DNA from: Thermosynechococcus sp. M98_K2018_005
GTDB taxonomy: Bacteria; Cyanobacteriota; Cyanobacteriia; Thermosynechococcales; Thermosynechococcaceae
Reading direction: 5' to 3'
Assembly: GCF_015295825.1 (NCBI RefSeq)
Contig: NZ_DVEH01000049.1
Location: 1 to 38,567 of the forward strand
DNA length: 38,567 nt
In this document: positions 18,480 through 27,946 of the stretch, piece after piece
How positions within the stretch are numbered: position 1 is the first letter of the stretch
Layout of the letters: each line of letters starts with the position of its first letter
The notes under the pieces: model-generated
Told to the model about the DNA's origin: nothing
The model's input: only the letters and a program-made list of their open reading frames with translations
Databases searched by the model: none
Made by a program: the position numbers and the translations under genes

Positions 18480-18707
18480 ATGAGTAATCTCGAGAAACAA
18501 ATTGAACAAGCTCGCGAGGAAGCCCACAAAATCTGTGACACCAAAGGGGCAACCTCTGGACAGTGTGCCGCCGCTTGGGATGCCCTTGAGGAACTGCAAG
18601 CGGAAGCTGCCCACCAACGCGCTGAGCAGCAAGATCACAAAACCTCCTTCCAGCAGTACTGTGATGACAACCCCGATGCTGCTGAGTGTCGCATTTACGA
18701 CGACTAG
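18480..18707 (+). CDS. cp12: CP12, redox regulator of the Calvin cycle
   Basis: Small, largely disordered protein of 75 residues that in the dark, when oxidised, binds GAPDH and phosphoribulokinase into an inactive complex, and releases them when reduced by thioredoxin. All hallmarks are present: the N-terminal cysteine pair C19 and C29, the AWDALEELQAEAAHQ core (AWD_VEEL type), and the C-terminal pair C61 and C70 with ECRIYDD at the very end, which inserts into the GAPDH active site. The ATG has AAAGG four bases upstream. The kinase-like gene starts 11 bases after its stop, so they are probably co-transcribed. Confidence 0.97.
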   Translation: MSNLEKQIEQAREEAHKICDTKGATSGQCAAAWDALEELQAEAAHQRAEQQDHKTSFQQYCDDNPDAAECRIYDD

Positions 18708-18718
18708 GGGTTGAGGGT

Positions 18719-19576
18719 GTGGGTCGCTGGCAACAGTTGTGGGATCAATTTGCCGCAGCGACGGGTCAGCGGCTCCATGAGGGTAAAGCCCTTGCGGTGG
18801 GGGGCGGCAGTATCAACACCACCTATGTGTGGCAACATCCTGAGCAAACCCTCTTCATTAAGTTCAATCGTCCTGAACGGCAGGCCATGTTTGCTGCCGA
18901 AGCCAATGCTCTGAGGGCGATCGCCAAGGTCCAAGCGATTCGCGTTCCCCTTCCCCTGCTATGGGGAAGGGTTGAGGACGCGAGTTTTTTAGTGTTGGAA
19001 TACTTGCCCCTCACCAGTGCTGGGGATTGGTGGCAGATGGGGGTAGAGTTGGCCCAGTTGCACCTCAAGGGCACGGGCGATCGCTATGGCTGGTCGGAAA
19101 ATAACACCATTGGTGCCACTCCTCAAATGAACCCTTGGTCAGACAACTGGGGGGAGTTTTTCCGCGATGCTCGCCTGCGTTATCAGTTTGATCTGGCTCG
19201 CCGTCGGGGTGGACACTTTCCCAAGGCGGAGAAGCTCCTAGCAGCCATTCCAGAACTCCTGAACCATGAGCCAACCCCTACCCTAGTGCACGGCGATCTC
19301 TGGTCGGGAAATGCCGCCTTTTGTTGCACGGGGGAACCGGTGATTTTCGACCCCGCCAGTTACTATGGCGATCGCGAGGTGGATTTGGCCATGAGTGAAC
19401 TCTTTGGTGGCTTTCCTGCGGCCTTTTATGAGGGCTACAACGCCACCTATCCCCTACCGGCTGGCTATGGGCAACGGAAAACTATTTACAACCTGTATCA
19501 CATCCTCAATCACTTCAATCTTTTTGGCGGCAGTTATGGGACTCAAGCCCAGTACATGATTGAGCAGATCCTTTAA
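18719..19576 (+). CDS. Fructosamine/ketosamine-3-kinase family protein
   Basis: Kinase of the fructosamine-3-kinase family, 285 residues, which phosphorylates sugar adducts on protein amines so that they fall off (deglycation). It has the nucleotide loop GGGSINTTYVW, an ion-pair lysine in LFIKFNR, the catalytic HGDLWSGN (residues 191-198) and the metal-binding aspartate in IFDPASYYGDRE. I chose the GTG at 18719, eight bases after AGGGG; another GTG at 18686 would overlap cp12 and adds no family sequence. It follows cp12 by 11 bases. Substrate in cyanobacteria is not established. Confidence 0.88.
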   Translation: MGRWQQLWDQFAAATGQRLHEGKALAVGGGSINTTYVWQHPEQTLFIKFNRPERQAMFAAEANALRAIAKVQAIRVPLPLLWGRVEDASFLVLEYLPLTSAGDWWQMGVELAQLHLKGTGDRYGWSENNTIGATPQMNPWSDNWGEFFRDARLRYQFDLARRRGGHFPKAEKLLAAIPELLNHEPTPTLVHGDLWSGNAAFCCTGEPVIFDPASYYGDREVDLAMSELFGGFPAAFYEGYNATYPLPAGYGQRKTIYNLYHILNHFNLFGGSYGTQAQYMIEQIL

Positions 19577-19629
19577 CTGCAAGCTGCCCCGTGGGACAGA
19601 ACGTTTGCCAAAGCACTCTAAGATTAAAG

Positions 19630-19658
19630 TGGCCACTTGCCTTACATCGCTGTAGTAT
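19630..19658 (+). promoter_or_regulatory. Weak candidate promoter of lepB
   Basis: TGGCCA (19630-19635), 17 bases, then TAGTAT (19653-19658) in the 130-base gap before lepB. The -10 element is good, the -35 element poor. No terminator for the cp12 unit is obvious in this gap. Confidence 0.3.
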
Positions 19659-19706
19659 CGTGGAGTGCATGGCTTCAATTTTTGAGTGTTTGCGAGATTC
19701 CTTCCT

Positions 19707-20354
19707 ATGTCCGATGGCAAAGTGCCACCCACAAATGCTTCTACCCCTGAATCAGTGACAGCCAAGACAAAAAAGGCCACAGAACCTTGGTGGCTGGAAA
19801 TAGCCAAAACCCTAGGGCTAGCGGCTGTCCTTGCCATTGGTATTCGTACATTTGTGGCCGAGGCACGCTATATCCCCACCGGTTCCATGGAAGAAACCCT
19901 GCTGATTAACGATCGCCTGATTATTGAAAAAATCAGCTACTATTTCCATGCCCCCCATCGGGGCGACATTATTGTGTTTAATCCAACCCCCACACTTGAG
20001 CAGGCGGGCTTTCGTGATGCCTTCATCAAACGGGTGGTGGGCTTGCCGGGCGATCGCGTCGAACTGCGCGAAGGGCGGGTCTATGTCAACAATCAGCCCC
20101 TGCCCGAACCCTATCTTGCGCCCTCAACCTTTACATCGGTAGATACCTGTGTTGGCATGCAGCCCTATCTGGCTCAACCCCAAGTGATTCCTGCCAACAG
20201 TTACTTGGTTTTGGGGGATAACCGCAATAACAGCTTTGATGGTCGCTGCTGGGGAGTGGTACCGCGCAATTACATTATTGGTCGTGCGGCGATTCGCTTT
20301 TGGCCCCCCGATCGCTGGGGGTTGATGACCAAGCCGAAGGAACCGCAACAGTGA
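19707..20354 (+). CDS. lepB: Signal peptidase I
   Basis: Membrane-anchored serine protease that removes signal peptides from exported proteins at the plasma or thylakoid membrane. From the ATG at 19707 it has 215 residues: a short cytoplasmic N-terminus, one membrane helix (about residues 32-48, [15 protein letters not shown]), then the catalytic serine S60 in [10 protein letters not shown] and the general-base lysine K108 in [14 protein letters not shown]. The late [14 protein letters not shown] box is also typical. A GTG at 19686 would add seven residues. Its TGA overlaps the GTG start of the next gene (GTGA), so the two are coupled. Confidence 0.94.
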   Translation: MSDGKVPPTNASTPESVTAKTKKATEPWWLEIAKTLGLAAVLAIGIRTFVAEARYIPTGSMEETLLINDRLIIEKISYYFHAPHRGDIIVFNPTPTLEQAGFRDAFIKRVVGLPGDRVELREGRVYVNNQPLPEPYLAPSTFTSVDTCVGMQPYLAQPQVIPANSYLVLGDNRNNSFDGRCWGVVPRNYIIGRAAIRFWPPDRWGLMTKPKEPQQ

Positions 20355-22090
20355 GGCAAACGCTACGCACCGAGGTACTCGTGGTTGGCGGTGGGACGGG
20401 GGGGGTAGCTGCTGCCTTAACGGCAGCTCGTAGGGGGGCACAAACAGTCTTAGTCAGTGAAACGCCGTGGCTAGGGGGCATGCTCACGAGTGCGGGGGTG
20501 GCTGCGCCCGATGGCAATGAACTGATGGCTTGGCAAACAGGGCTGTGGGGCGAGTTTCTGCGGGCGATTGCCCAACGACAGCCGGGGGGGCTAGATCATG
20601 CTTGGGTGAGTTTCTTTACCTTTGAGCCAAAGGTCGCCGCTGATCTTTTTGCCGAGTGGGTCAAGACAACCCCGAAGCTGACGTGGATTGTTGGTGAAGT
20701 TCCCCAAGCGGTTTTGCGCCAAGGCGATCGCGTCCTCGGGGTGGAATTTACCACCCTCACCATCCATGCCCAAATTACCATTGACGCCACAGAACTTGGT
20801 GATCTCCTTGTCTTGGGGGAAATTCCCCATCGTTGGGGGTGGGAGTGGCAGGCAGAAACCCAAGAACCCTCAGCACCCCCAGCGCCCACCGTCTTGACTC
20901 AAACCTATCCCGTTCAAGCCCCCACATGGATTGTCGTTTTGCAGGACTATGGTCAGGGTGCCACTGCCCCGGCGATTCCCCCTTCCCCCCTTTGGGATGA
21001 GCGCAAGTTTAACGGTGCTTGGGCAGGCTACGACCCGCTGCACTTTCTCAACTATGGCCGCCTACCGGGGAACCGCTTTATGCTTAACTGGCCGCAGCAG
21101 GGGAATGACTATGGGGTGGGTCTGGACCGGCTGGTTGGCTCTGCCCAAGAGCGACAGGCCTTTTGCCAAGAGGCACGCTGGCATGCTCAGGATTTTGCCT
21201 GCTATATCCAACGCCACTTTGGTCGCCGCTACGGTTTAGCGGAAGAGACTTTTCCCCAACTCGCTGGCCAACTGGGGGGCGGTGCCTATGCGCTCCATCC
21301 CTACTACCGCGAAAGCCGGCGCCTGATTGGTCTCACTACGATTCACGAGCAGGATATTCTCCCCAGTGCTCTACTGCCCGTTGATGCCCAAGGTCACTAC
21401 ACGGGCATTGCCATCGGCAACTATCCGAACGATCACCACTATCCGGGGATGGAACTCCCCCTTACTCCTAAGTCCATCCGTTGGGGCGGCCGTTGGACGG
21501 GAACACCCTTTGTAGTGCCCTATACGTCGTTGATTCCCCAGAGGGTAGAGGGCTTTTTGGTGGCAGAGAAAAATATCTCCGTGACCCATATTGCCAATGG
21601 TGCCACCCGCTTGCAACCGCTGGTGATGGGCATTGGACAGGGGGCAGGGTGGTTAGCCGCCACAGCTATTCGCCAAGGGAAATCTCTGCACCAACTGGTG
21701 GGCAGACTTGATCTGAAGCCCCTGATTCAGGAGTGCCGACAGGCAATTTTTCCCTTCTTTAACCTACCGCCGCAACATCCAGAGTGGGAAGCTTGGCAAC
21801 TCCAGACACTCAATACATTTGATCCCACAGTCCCCCTACCCCCAGAAGTGGCGATCGCCCAACCCACACCAATGACCATGAGGCCAGGAATGCAAACTGT
21901 CACGGGCGAATTTGTGAAACTGGGGGAGCAGGCCTATCAACTGCGCACCGATCAACAGTCTTGGCCTTTGGTGACCCTCCACCCCACCGTGAACGCTCGC
22001 CTGCAAACCTATAGAAATGGGCAGCCGATCACAGTGACGGGCTTTATCAACCCCTATGCTCCTTGGATGCGGGTGGAACACGTGGCCTAA
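20351..22090 (+). CDS. FAD-dependent oxidoreductase (FAD_oxidored family), substrate unknown
   Basis: Protein of 579 residues with an N-terminal dinucleotide-binding fold, [20 protein letters not shown], followed by [14 protein letters not shown], the pattern of the FAD_oxidored family of cytoplasmic flavoproteins. Later it has [16 protein letters not shown] and [20 protein letters not shown], again family-like. Known relatives have no settled substrate. The start is GTG at 20351, overlapping the lepB stop by four bases, with AAGGA at a good distance; the longer open frame upstream lies inside lepB. No signal peptide is visible. The 3' end overlaps the ALS-like gene tail to tail by four bases. 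Confidence 0.82.
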   Translation: MRQTLRTEVLVVGGGTGGVAAALTAARRGAQTVLVSETPWLGGMLTSAGVAAPDGNELMAWQTGLWGEFLRAIAQRQPGGLDHAWVSFFTFEPKVAADLFAEWVKTTPKLTWIVGEVPQAVLRQGDRVLGVEFTTLTIHAQITIDATELGDLLVLGEIPHRWGWEWQAETQEPSAPPAPTVLTQTYPVQAPTWIVVLQDYGQGATAPAIPPSPLWDERKFNGAWAGYDPLHFLNYGRLPGNRFMLNWPQQGNDYGVGLDRLVGSAQERQAFCQEARWHAQDFACYIQRHFGRRYGLAEETFPQLAGQLGGGAYALHPYYRESRRLIGLTTIHEQDILPSALLPVDAQGHYTGIAIGNYPNDHHYPGMELPLTPKSIRWGGRWTGTPFVVPYTSLIPQRVEGFLVAEKNISVTHIANGATRLQPLVMGIGQGAGWLAATAIRQGKSLHQLVGRLDLKPLIQECRQAIFPFFNLPPQHPEWEAWQLQTLNTFDPTVPLPPEVAIAQPTPMTMRPGMQTVTGEFVKLGEQAYQLRTDQQSWPLVTLHPTVNARLQTYRNGQPITVTGFINPYAPWMRVEHVA

Positions 22091-23724
22091 GTGTCGCAGC
22101 TTAGCTCCCCAAGGCGTTGGTTAAAGCGCAGATTCTCGCTGTAGTCCACAGGGACATCAATGATGGTGGGAACCTCCTGTGCCAAGGCGGTTTTCAGCGT
22201 GGGGATAAAGTCAGCGGTGTCCTCAATGCGATAGCCTTTAAGGCCCATGCTTTCGGCCAACTTGACAAAGTCGGGGTTACCAAAGTGGACATAGGCGGAT
22301 TCACCAAAGTAGCGCTGCTGTTTCCACTCAATGAGGCCATAGCCACCGTCATTAAAGATGATGGTTGTGAAGTTTGTTCCCATGCGCAGCGCCGTTTCCA
22401 GTTCTTGGAAATTCATCATGAAGCCACCATCCCCTGTGACCGCCACCACATGCCGCTGGGGATAGACCAATTTCGCAGCCATTGCCCCTGGTACTGCAAT
22501 CCCCATTGCCGCAAAGCCATTGGAAATGATGCAGGTGTTGGGGAGATCGCAATGGTAGTGACGGGCAATCCACATCTTGTGGGCACCGACATCAGAAATA
22601 ACAATGTCCTCTGGTGCCATGACTTGACGCAGGTCATAGATGAGCTTTTGCGGCTTGACGGGAAAACCCTCATCTTGGGCATATTGGTAATAATCCGCCA
22701 CAATGTCCTGACGCAGTTGGACGGCATAGGGGGTGGGTTTGTCCTGGCGATCGGCCCGCTTGAGAATTTCATAGAGGGAGTCAGAAATATCGCCGACAAC
22801 CTCAACAACAGGGATGTAGCTGCTGTCAATTTCCGCATGGGTGGCCGCAATATGGATAATGGGCAGGCGGCCATCGGGGTTCCAGCTTTTCGGGGAATAC
22901 TCAATCAAGTCATAGCCAACGGCAATCACTAAGTCAGCATGATCAAAGCCGCAGCTAATGTAATCCCGCTGTTGGAGTCCCACCGTCCACAGGGCAAGGG
23001 AGTGCTGATAGGGAATGACCCCTTTGCCCATGAAGGTATTGGCCACGGGGATATTCAGCTTTTCGGCAAAATGGGTGAGGGCAGCGGCAGCATGGGCACG
23101 AATAGCGCCATTCCCCACTAAGATCAGGGGGTTCTCAGCAGCATTGATCAGTTCAGCGGCCTTGAGAATGCTCTGGAACGAGGCATAGGTTTTTTCAGGG
23201 GGGCTAGGCTTGAGGGGATAGCCCTCAGCTTCCATGGCGGCAATGTTTTCGGGCACATCAATGTGAACGGCCCCCGGCTTTTCATTCTGGGCAATCTTAA
23301 AGGCCTTGCGGACAATTTCTGGTGTAATGCTGGGGCGGACAATCTGGGCATTCCATTTGGTTACCGGGCTAAACATGGCCACCAAGTCCAGATATTGGTG
23401 GGACTCGATGTGCATCCGATCCGTCCCCACTTGTCCTGTAATGGCCACAAGAGGAGCACCATCGAGGTTAGCATCAGCCACACCGGTCATTAAATTTGTC
23501 GCACCGGGGCCAAGGGTCGAGAGACACACCCCCGCTTTGCCAGTGAGGCGACCATAGACATCGGCCATAAAGGCCGCCCCCTGTTCGTGGCGGGTGGTGA
23601 TAAATTGAATCCGAGAGCGACGGAGGGCATGGAGGACATCAAGATTTTCTTCCCCCGGTAGACCAAAAATATATTCGACGCCTTCATTTTCAAGGCATTT
23701 CACGAGTAATTCGGCAGTATTCAT
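22087..23724 (-). CDS. Acetolactate synthase, large-subunit type (AlsS/IlvB family)
   Basis: Thiamine-diphosphate enzyme of 545 residues that should condense two pyruvates to acetolactate. It has the catalytic glutamate E47 (TRHEQGAAFMADVYGR), LSTLGPGATNLMTGVADA, and the diphosphate motif GDGGFMMNFQELETA ending in NDGGYGL. Compared with the biosynthetic IlvB (around 600 residues) it is short and closer to the catabolic AlsS type, and no ilvN small subunit is nearby. Whether it serves branched amino acid synthesis, or another 2-oxoacid reaction, is not decided by sequence. It is alone on its strand with an 86-base gap to the next gene upstream. Confidence 0.85.
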   Translation of the reverse strand: MNTAELLVKCLENEGVEYIFGLPGEENLDVLHALRRSRIQFITTRHEQGAAFMADVYGRLTGKAGVCLSTLGPGATNLMTGVADANLDGAPLVAITGQVGTDRMHIESHQYLDLVAMFSPVTKWNAQIVRPSITPEIVRKAFKIAQNEKPGAVHIDVPENIAAMEAEGYPLKPSPPEKTYASFQSILKAAELINAAENPLILVGNGAIRAHAAAALTHFAEKLNIPVANTFMGKGVIPYQHSLALWTVGLQQRDYISCGFDHADLVIAVGYDLIEYSPKSWNPDGRLPIIHIAATHAEIDSSYIPVVEVVGDISDSLYEILKRADRQDKPTPYAVQLRQDIVADYYQYAQDEGFPVKPQKLIYDLRQVMAPEDIVISDVGAHKMWIARHYHCDLPNTCIISNGFAAMGIAVPGAMAAKLVYPQRHVVAVTGDGGFMMNFQELETALRMGTNFTTIIFNDGGYGLIEWKQQRYFGESAYVHFGNPDFVKLAESMGLKGYRIEDTADFIPTLKTALAQEVPTIIDVPVDYSENLRFNQRLGELSCDT

Positions 23725-23810
23725 AAGGATGGGCGATCGCGGGCACTACCTTCTATCGTAGTTCTGCTTTCCTTGCCCAATTCTTAAATGTTGGCAAATG
23801 CTGACGAAAT

Positions 23811-24098
23811 TTATGCTGCTGCCAGATCGGAGATCACCTTGGCCAGATCAATGTCCTTTTGGGTAATCCCGCCCGCATCATGGGTGGTGAGGCAGACCGT
23901 GACCCGATTCCAAGAAATGGACAAATCAGGGTGATGCCCAGCCTGCTCAGCGGGATCCACAAGGCGATTGACAAAGGCAATAGAGCCTAGAAAGTCCTTG
24001 AAGGTGAAGGTTTGCTCAAGGCGATCGCCCACTAATTTCCAGCCCGGCAGGCTCATAAGCTGGGCCTCAATATCCGCTGTGGATAATCGCTCTGCCAT
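23811..24098 (-). CDS. phhB: 4a-hydroxytetrahydrobiopterin dehydratase (pterin-4a-carbinolamine dehydratase)
   Basis: Small alpha/beta protein of 95 residues. Family members dehydrate 4a-carbinolamine tetrahydropterin after aromatic hydroxylation; in cyanobacteria members are also reported near carboxysome or Rubisco contexts with uncertain roles. The signature is AGHHPDLSISWNRVTVCLTTHDAGGIT, given here by its core HHPD, with the N-terminal PGWKL pattern. The ATG has GAGG upstream. It follows rpsN by 43 bases on the same strand and may share its transcript. Confidence 0.9.
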   Translation of the reverse strand: MAERLSTADIEAQLMSLPGWKLVGDRLEQTFTFKDFLGSIAFVNRLVDPAEQAGHHPDLSISWNRVTVCLTTHDAGGITQKDIDLAKVISDLAAA

Positions 24099-24141
24099 GG
24101 TCTTGCCTCAACCCTATTAGCTCTGGGGTAGTAGAGCCAAT

Positions 24142-24444
24142 TTACCAACTCGACTTGACGACCCCCGGCAGTAACCCTTGGTGTGCCATTTCCCGTAGGG
24201 CATTGCGGCAGAGGCCAAAATCGCGATAGTAACCACGAGGACGACCCGTCAACCAGCAGCGATTCCGCAGCCGCGAAGGGGCACTATTGCGGGGCAACTG
24301 TTGCAGTTGACGATGGATGCTCATGATCTCCTCTTGGGTTTCGGCGCTGGCCAGTTGAGCCTTGAGTTCTTGGCGTTTGCTGGCGTATTTAGCAACGAGC
24401 CGTTGGCGCTTTTTTTCCCGTTCGATCATGCTTTTTTTGGCCAT
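24142..24444 (-). CDS. rpsN: 30S ribosomal protein S14 (zinc-independent long form)
   Basis: Ribosomal protein of 100 residues in the 3' major domain of the small subunit. It is the long, zinc-free form: the C-terminal [19 protein letters not shown] replaces the CxxC pairs of the short form. The N-terminus is Lys/Arg-rich ([16 protein letters not shown]). In cyanobacteria and chloroplasts rpsN lies outside the main ribosomal operon, as here. It is divergent from cysS across about 100 bases. Confidence 0.97.
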   Translation of the reverse strand: MAKKSMIEREKKRQRLVAKYASKRQELKAQLASAETQEEIMSIHRQLQQLPRNSAPSRLRNRCWLTGRPRGYYRDFGLCRNALREMAHQGLLPGVVKSSW

Positions 24445-24479
24445 GGGGGTGCGTTTGTCCTCGATAATGATGAATTTGG

Positions 24480-24495
24480 TATCCTATATCCTATC
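24480..24495. repeat. Tandem 7-mer TATCCTA x2 between rpsN and cysS
   Basis: TATCCTATATCCTATC is two direct copies of TATCCTA plus two bases, in the short divergent promoter region. On the minus strand it reads GATAGGATATAGGATA and includes plausible -10-like sequence for rpsN. Functional meaning is uncertain. Confidence 0.35.
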
Positions 24496-24542
24496 AAAGA
24501 GCGATTTGCTGCTGCAACTGTTGATCCTTGCGGGGTGTTTCT

Positions 24543-26009
24543 GTGCCCTTACATCTATACAACACACTGTCTCGCCGTCTTGAACCCTTTTCGCCCCTGC
24601 ACCCAGAGCGGGTGACGATCTATGCCTGTGGTGTCACGGTGTATGACTATTGCCATTTGGGGCACGCCCGTTCCTATGTGGCTTGGGATGTGCTGCGCCG
24701 CTATCTCACGTTCTTGGGCTACGCGGTGCACTATGTGCAGAATTTTACCGATATTGACGACAAAATTCTTCGCCGTGCTCATGAAAACGGTGAAACCATG
24801 GCGACGGTGAGCGATCGCTATATTGCCGCCTACCACGAGGACATGGCGGCTTTGAATATCCTGCCTGCCAGTGCTTATCCCCGCGCGACAGAGGTGATTC
24901 CAGAAATTATTCACCTCATTCAAGGGCTATTGGATCGCGGCTATGCCTACGTGGCCGGGGGGGATGTTTACTATGCCGTGGCGCAATTTCCCAGCTATGG
25001 CAAGCTCTCTGGGCGCGCGCTTGAGCAACTGATGGCCGGTGCCAGTGGCCGCGTTGAGGAAGAGGAGGAGCAGCGCAAACGCCATCCCCTTGATTTTGCC
25101 CTCTGGAAAGCCGCCAAGCCAGAGGAAATGGGTGCCTATGATCCGTGGGAAGCCCCTTGGAGTAAAGGCCGCCCCGGCTGGCACATTGAATGCTCGGCAA
25201 TGGTGCGGCAGGCCTTTGGGGCAACGGTGGACATCCACTGCGGCGGCATGGATTTAATTTTCCCCCACCACGAGAATGAAATTGCCCAATCGGAGGCGGT
25301 GACGCAACAACCCCTAGCCCGATTTTGGCTCCACAATGGCTTTGTTACCGTCAACACCGAAAAAATGTCCAAGTCCTTGGGGAATTTCACAACCATTCGC
25401 GACCTGCTGACTCAGGGGGTGGAGCCTATGGCCTTGCGCCTGTTGGTTTTGCAGGCTCAGTACCGCAAACCCTTGGACTTTACGCCAGAGGCACTAAGTG
25501 CCGCTGCCAAAGGCTGGCAAACCCTAGCGGAAGCCCTGCGCTTGCATCAGCAGATTCCCCTGCCCCCCACGGCTCCAGAGGCGGTGAAAAGCCACCCCAG
25601 TAGCCAAGCTTTTTGTCAGGCTATGGATGAGGATTTGAACACCGCCGCCGCCCTCGCCGTGGTCTTTGAACTGGCGAAAACCCTGAATCGTGAGCAGCAC
25701 CGCTATCTCCACGGGGGAGACTTGGGGCGATCGCCCGCTGAGGTGAGTCGCGATTGGCACACCTTGGTTGCCCTTGCTCAGGTGTTGGGTCTGGAGGCCA
25801 AGGAGGCACCAAAATCTTTGCAAACAATGGGACTCACCGATGAGGAAATTCAAAACCTGATTGCTGCTCGCACTGCTGCTCGCCAAGCCAAGAACTATGC
25901 TGAGAGCGATCGCCTGCGGGATCTCCTTTTGGCTCAAGGGGTCAAAGTTGTGGATCAAAAGGACGGCACCACCCATTGGTTTCGCGTGCCCGCTGGCTCA
26001 ACCCCCTAA
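24543..26009 (+). CDS. cysS: Cysteinyl-tRNA synthetase
   Basis: Class I aminoacyl-tRNA synthetase of 488 residues. The zinc site begins with C29 in YACGVTVYDYCHLGHARS, which also contains the HIGH motif as HLGH (38-41); further ligands are in HIECSAM and FPHHENE. The KMSKS loop reads EKMSKSLGNF. I chose GTG at 24543, seven bases after CGGGG; the frame is open upstream to a TTG at 24528. pyrE begins 14 bases after the stop, so the two are likely co-transcribed. Confidence 0.96.
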   Translation: MPLHLYNTLSRRLEPFSPLHPERVTIYACGVTVYDYCHLGHARSYVAWDVLRRYLTFLGYAVHYVQNFTDIDDKILRRAHENGETMATVSDRYIAAYHEDMAALNILPASAYPRATEVIPEIIHLIQGLLDRGYAYVAGGDVYYAVAQFPSYGKLSGRALEQLMAGASGRVEEEEEQRKRHPLDFALWKAAKPEEMGAYDPWEAPWSKGRPGWHIECSAMVRQAFGATVDIHCGGMDLIFPHHENEIAQSEAVTQQPLARFWLHNGFVTVNTEKMSKSLGNFTTIRDLLTQGVEPMALRLLVLQAQYRKPLDFTPEALSAAAKGWQTLAEALRLHQQIPLPPTAPEAVKSHPSSQAFCQAMDEDLNTAAALAVVFELAKTLNREQHRYLHGGDLGRSPAEVSRDWHTLVALAQVLGLEAKEAPKSLQTMGLTDEEIQNLIAARTAARQAKNYAESDRLRDLLLAQGVKVVDQKDGTTHWFRVPAGSTP

Positions 26010-26023
26010 CTGTGGAGAACACG

Positions 26024-26593
26024 ATGCACGATTCCCTCGCTGACCTGCGTCAGGAACTCTTGGCGCTTCTTTGCCGCGATGCCTACCGTGCCGGCGAGTT
26101 TATCCTTTCCTCTGGCCAAAAAAGCCACTATTACATTAACTGCAAACCTGTGACCCTATCGGCGCGGGGCGCTTATCTTGTGGGGCGACTCTTCTTAGCG
26201 CAGTTAGCTCCTGAAGCAGTGGCGGTGGCGGGTCTCACCCTTGGGGCGGATCCCTTGGTGGTGGCAGTGAGCGTGCTCTCCAATGTGCAGGGGCAGGATC
26301 GGGCGGCACTGATTGTGCGCAAGGAAGCCAAAGGCCACGGCACGATGAGCTTCATTGAAGGTCCCCCCCTGCCCCAAGGGGCGGTGGTCACGGTGCTTGA
26401 GGATGTAATCACGACAGGGGGTTCTGCCCTCAAGGCGGTGCTGCGGCTCCAAGAGGCGGGTTATGTAGTCAATGAGGTTCTTGCCATTGTCGATCGCCAA
26501 GCAGGCGGGGAAGCTGCCTTTGCTGCTCAAGGGGTACCCCTGCGATCGCTCTTTCGGATTAGCGACCTCGAAGCCTATCTCAATTCGGTCTAA
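26024..26593 (+). CDS. pyrE: Orotate phosphoribosyltransferase
   Basis: Enzyme of 189 residues that joins orotate to phosphoribosyl pyrophosphate to give OMP in pyrimidine synthesis. The PRPP-binding loop is VLEDVITTGGSALKAV, and the N-terminal SGQKSHYYINCKPVTL and KEAKGHG flexible loop are typical. The ATG at 26024 has GGAG eight bases upstream; the open frame extends back into cysS but without family sequence. Its TAA overlaps the TAG of purB on the other strand (CTAA). Confidence 0.94.
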   Translation: MHDSLADLRQELLALLCRDAYRAGEFILSSGQKSHYYINCKPVTLSARGAYLVGRLFLAQLAPEAVAVAGLTLGADPLVVAVSVLSNVQGQDRAALIVRKEAKGHGTMSFIEGPPLPQGAVVTVLEDVITTGGSALKAVLRLQEAGYVVNEVLAIVDRQAGGEAAFAAQGVPLRSLFRISDLEAYLNSV

Positions 26594-27885
26594 ATCCCCA
26601 ACCGCTGGTAAATTTCCTCGAGATGCTTGAGGTGGTGCTCAGGGTTAAAGCAGGCCTCGAGTTCCTCTGGTGTGAGATAGCGCTGAATCTCTGGGTCTCC
26701 TTTGAGGTTGGCCGCAAAATCGCCATTGGGTTGATTCCAAGCGGCATGGGCGTGTTTTTGCACCAAGGCATAGGCGGCTTCGCGAGTCAGACCTTTTTCC
26801 ACCAGCGCCAAGAGCACCCGCTGACTAAAGATGACACCGCCGTAGCAGTTCATATTGCGGCGCATATTCTCGGGATAGATTTGTAGCGTCTGCACCAAGT
26901 CCGTCATTTCCACCAGCATAAAGTGGCTGAGAATCGAGCTATCCGGCAAAATCACCCGTTCCACCGCACTGTGGGAAATATCCCGCTCATGCCAGAGGGC
27001 AACATTTTCAAGGGCAGCCAAGGCATTCCCCCGCAGCACCCGCGCCAAACCCGTCAGCCGTTCGGAACGAATGGGATTGCGTTTATGGGGCATGGCAGAG
27101 GAGCCTTTTTGTCCCTTCGAGAAGAATTCCTCGACTTCCAGGACATCGGTGCGCTGCAGATTGCGAATCTCAACGGCAAAGCGCTCGAGGCTCGCCCCTA
27201 AGAGGGCAAGGGTTTGGGCATAGTCGGCATGGCGATCGCGGGAAATCACCTGCGTTGAAGCGGTATCCGGTTGCAGTCCTAGTTTTTGGCAAGCGATCGC
27301 CTCTACACGTGGATCCACATTCGCATAGGTGCCCACTGCCCCCGAAATTTTGCCCACCGCCACGGTGCGCTGTAATTGACACAGGCGATCGCGATGGCGC
27401 AGCAGCTCTGCCAACCAGCCAGCCAGCTTGAAACCAAACGTAATGGGCTCGGCGTGAATCCCGTGACTGCGTCCCACCATCACCGTATAGCGATGTTCTT
27501 GGGCACGGTGGCGCACCGCCTGAATGAGCTGCTCCAACTGCTCCTGGATCAGGCTTAGACTGGCCACCAATTGCAAGGCTAAACCGGTGTCGAGGACATC
27601 AGAACTGGTCAAGCCAAGGTGAATATAGCGACCGGCATCGCCAACATTCTCGTTGACATTGGTGAGGAAGGCAATGACATCGTGCTTGACCTCTGCCTCA
27701 ATTTCCAGCACCCGTTGGGGGTCAAACTTGGCCTTAGCTTTGATTTCAGCCACGGCGTCGGCAGGAATATGTCCCAGTTCAGCTTGGGCTTCGCAGACCG
27801 CAATCTCAACATCGAGCCATGTTTTGAATTTGTAGGCATCCGTCCAGAGATTCCCCATCGGGGCAAGGGTATAGCGTTCGATCAT
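26590..27885 (-). CDS. purB: Adenylosuccinate lyase
   Basis: Fumarase/aspartase superfamily enzyme of 431 residues that acts twice in purine synthesis, releasing fumarate from SAICAR and from adenylosuccinate. The signature loop is GSSAMPHKRNPIRSE, with the catalytic serine; GRSHGIHAEPITFG and HLGLTSSDVLDT supply the other active-site regions. The start is ATG at 27885 (MIERYTLAPMGNLWT), the standard family start; the longer frame to 27993 is not supported. It meets pyrE tail to tail with a four-base overlap. Confidence 0.97.
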   Translation of the reverse strand: MIERYTLAPMGNLWTDAYKFKTWLDVEIAVCEAQAELGHIPADAVAEIKAKAKFDPQRVLEIEAEVKHDVIAFLTNVNENVGDAGRYIHLGLTSSDVLDTGLALQLVASLSLIQEQLEQLIQAVRHRAQEHRYTVMVGRSHGIHAEPITFGFKLAGWLAELLRHRDRLCQLQRTVAVGKISGAVGTYANVDPRVEAIACQKLGLQPDTASTQVISRDRHADYAQTLALLGASLERFAVEIRNLQRTDVLEVEEFFSKGQKGSSAMPHKRNPIRSERLTGLARVLRGNALAALENVALWHERDISHSAVERVILPDSSILSHFMLVEMTDLVQTLQIYPENMRRNMNCYGGVIFSQRVLLALVEKGLTREAAYALVQKHAHAAWNQPNGDFAANLKGDPEIQRYLTPEELEACFNPEHHLKHLEEIYQRLGI

Positions 27886-27946
27886 GGGCGTGTGTTTATC
27901 TAGAGTGATCAAAAACGGCAATCTAATGGAATCGAATGGCGATCGC

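Noticed and set aside
22117-22932. 271-codon open frame antisense to the acetolactate synthase gene
   Set aside because: Shadow of a strongly supported gene; the translation has no family motif and is rich in His and Asn as expected from reverse reading.
24120-24137. Hairpin GCTCT...AGAGC after rpsN as a terminator
   Set aside because: Only a five-base stem with no T-run, and phhB follows on the same strand, so read-through is more likely.
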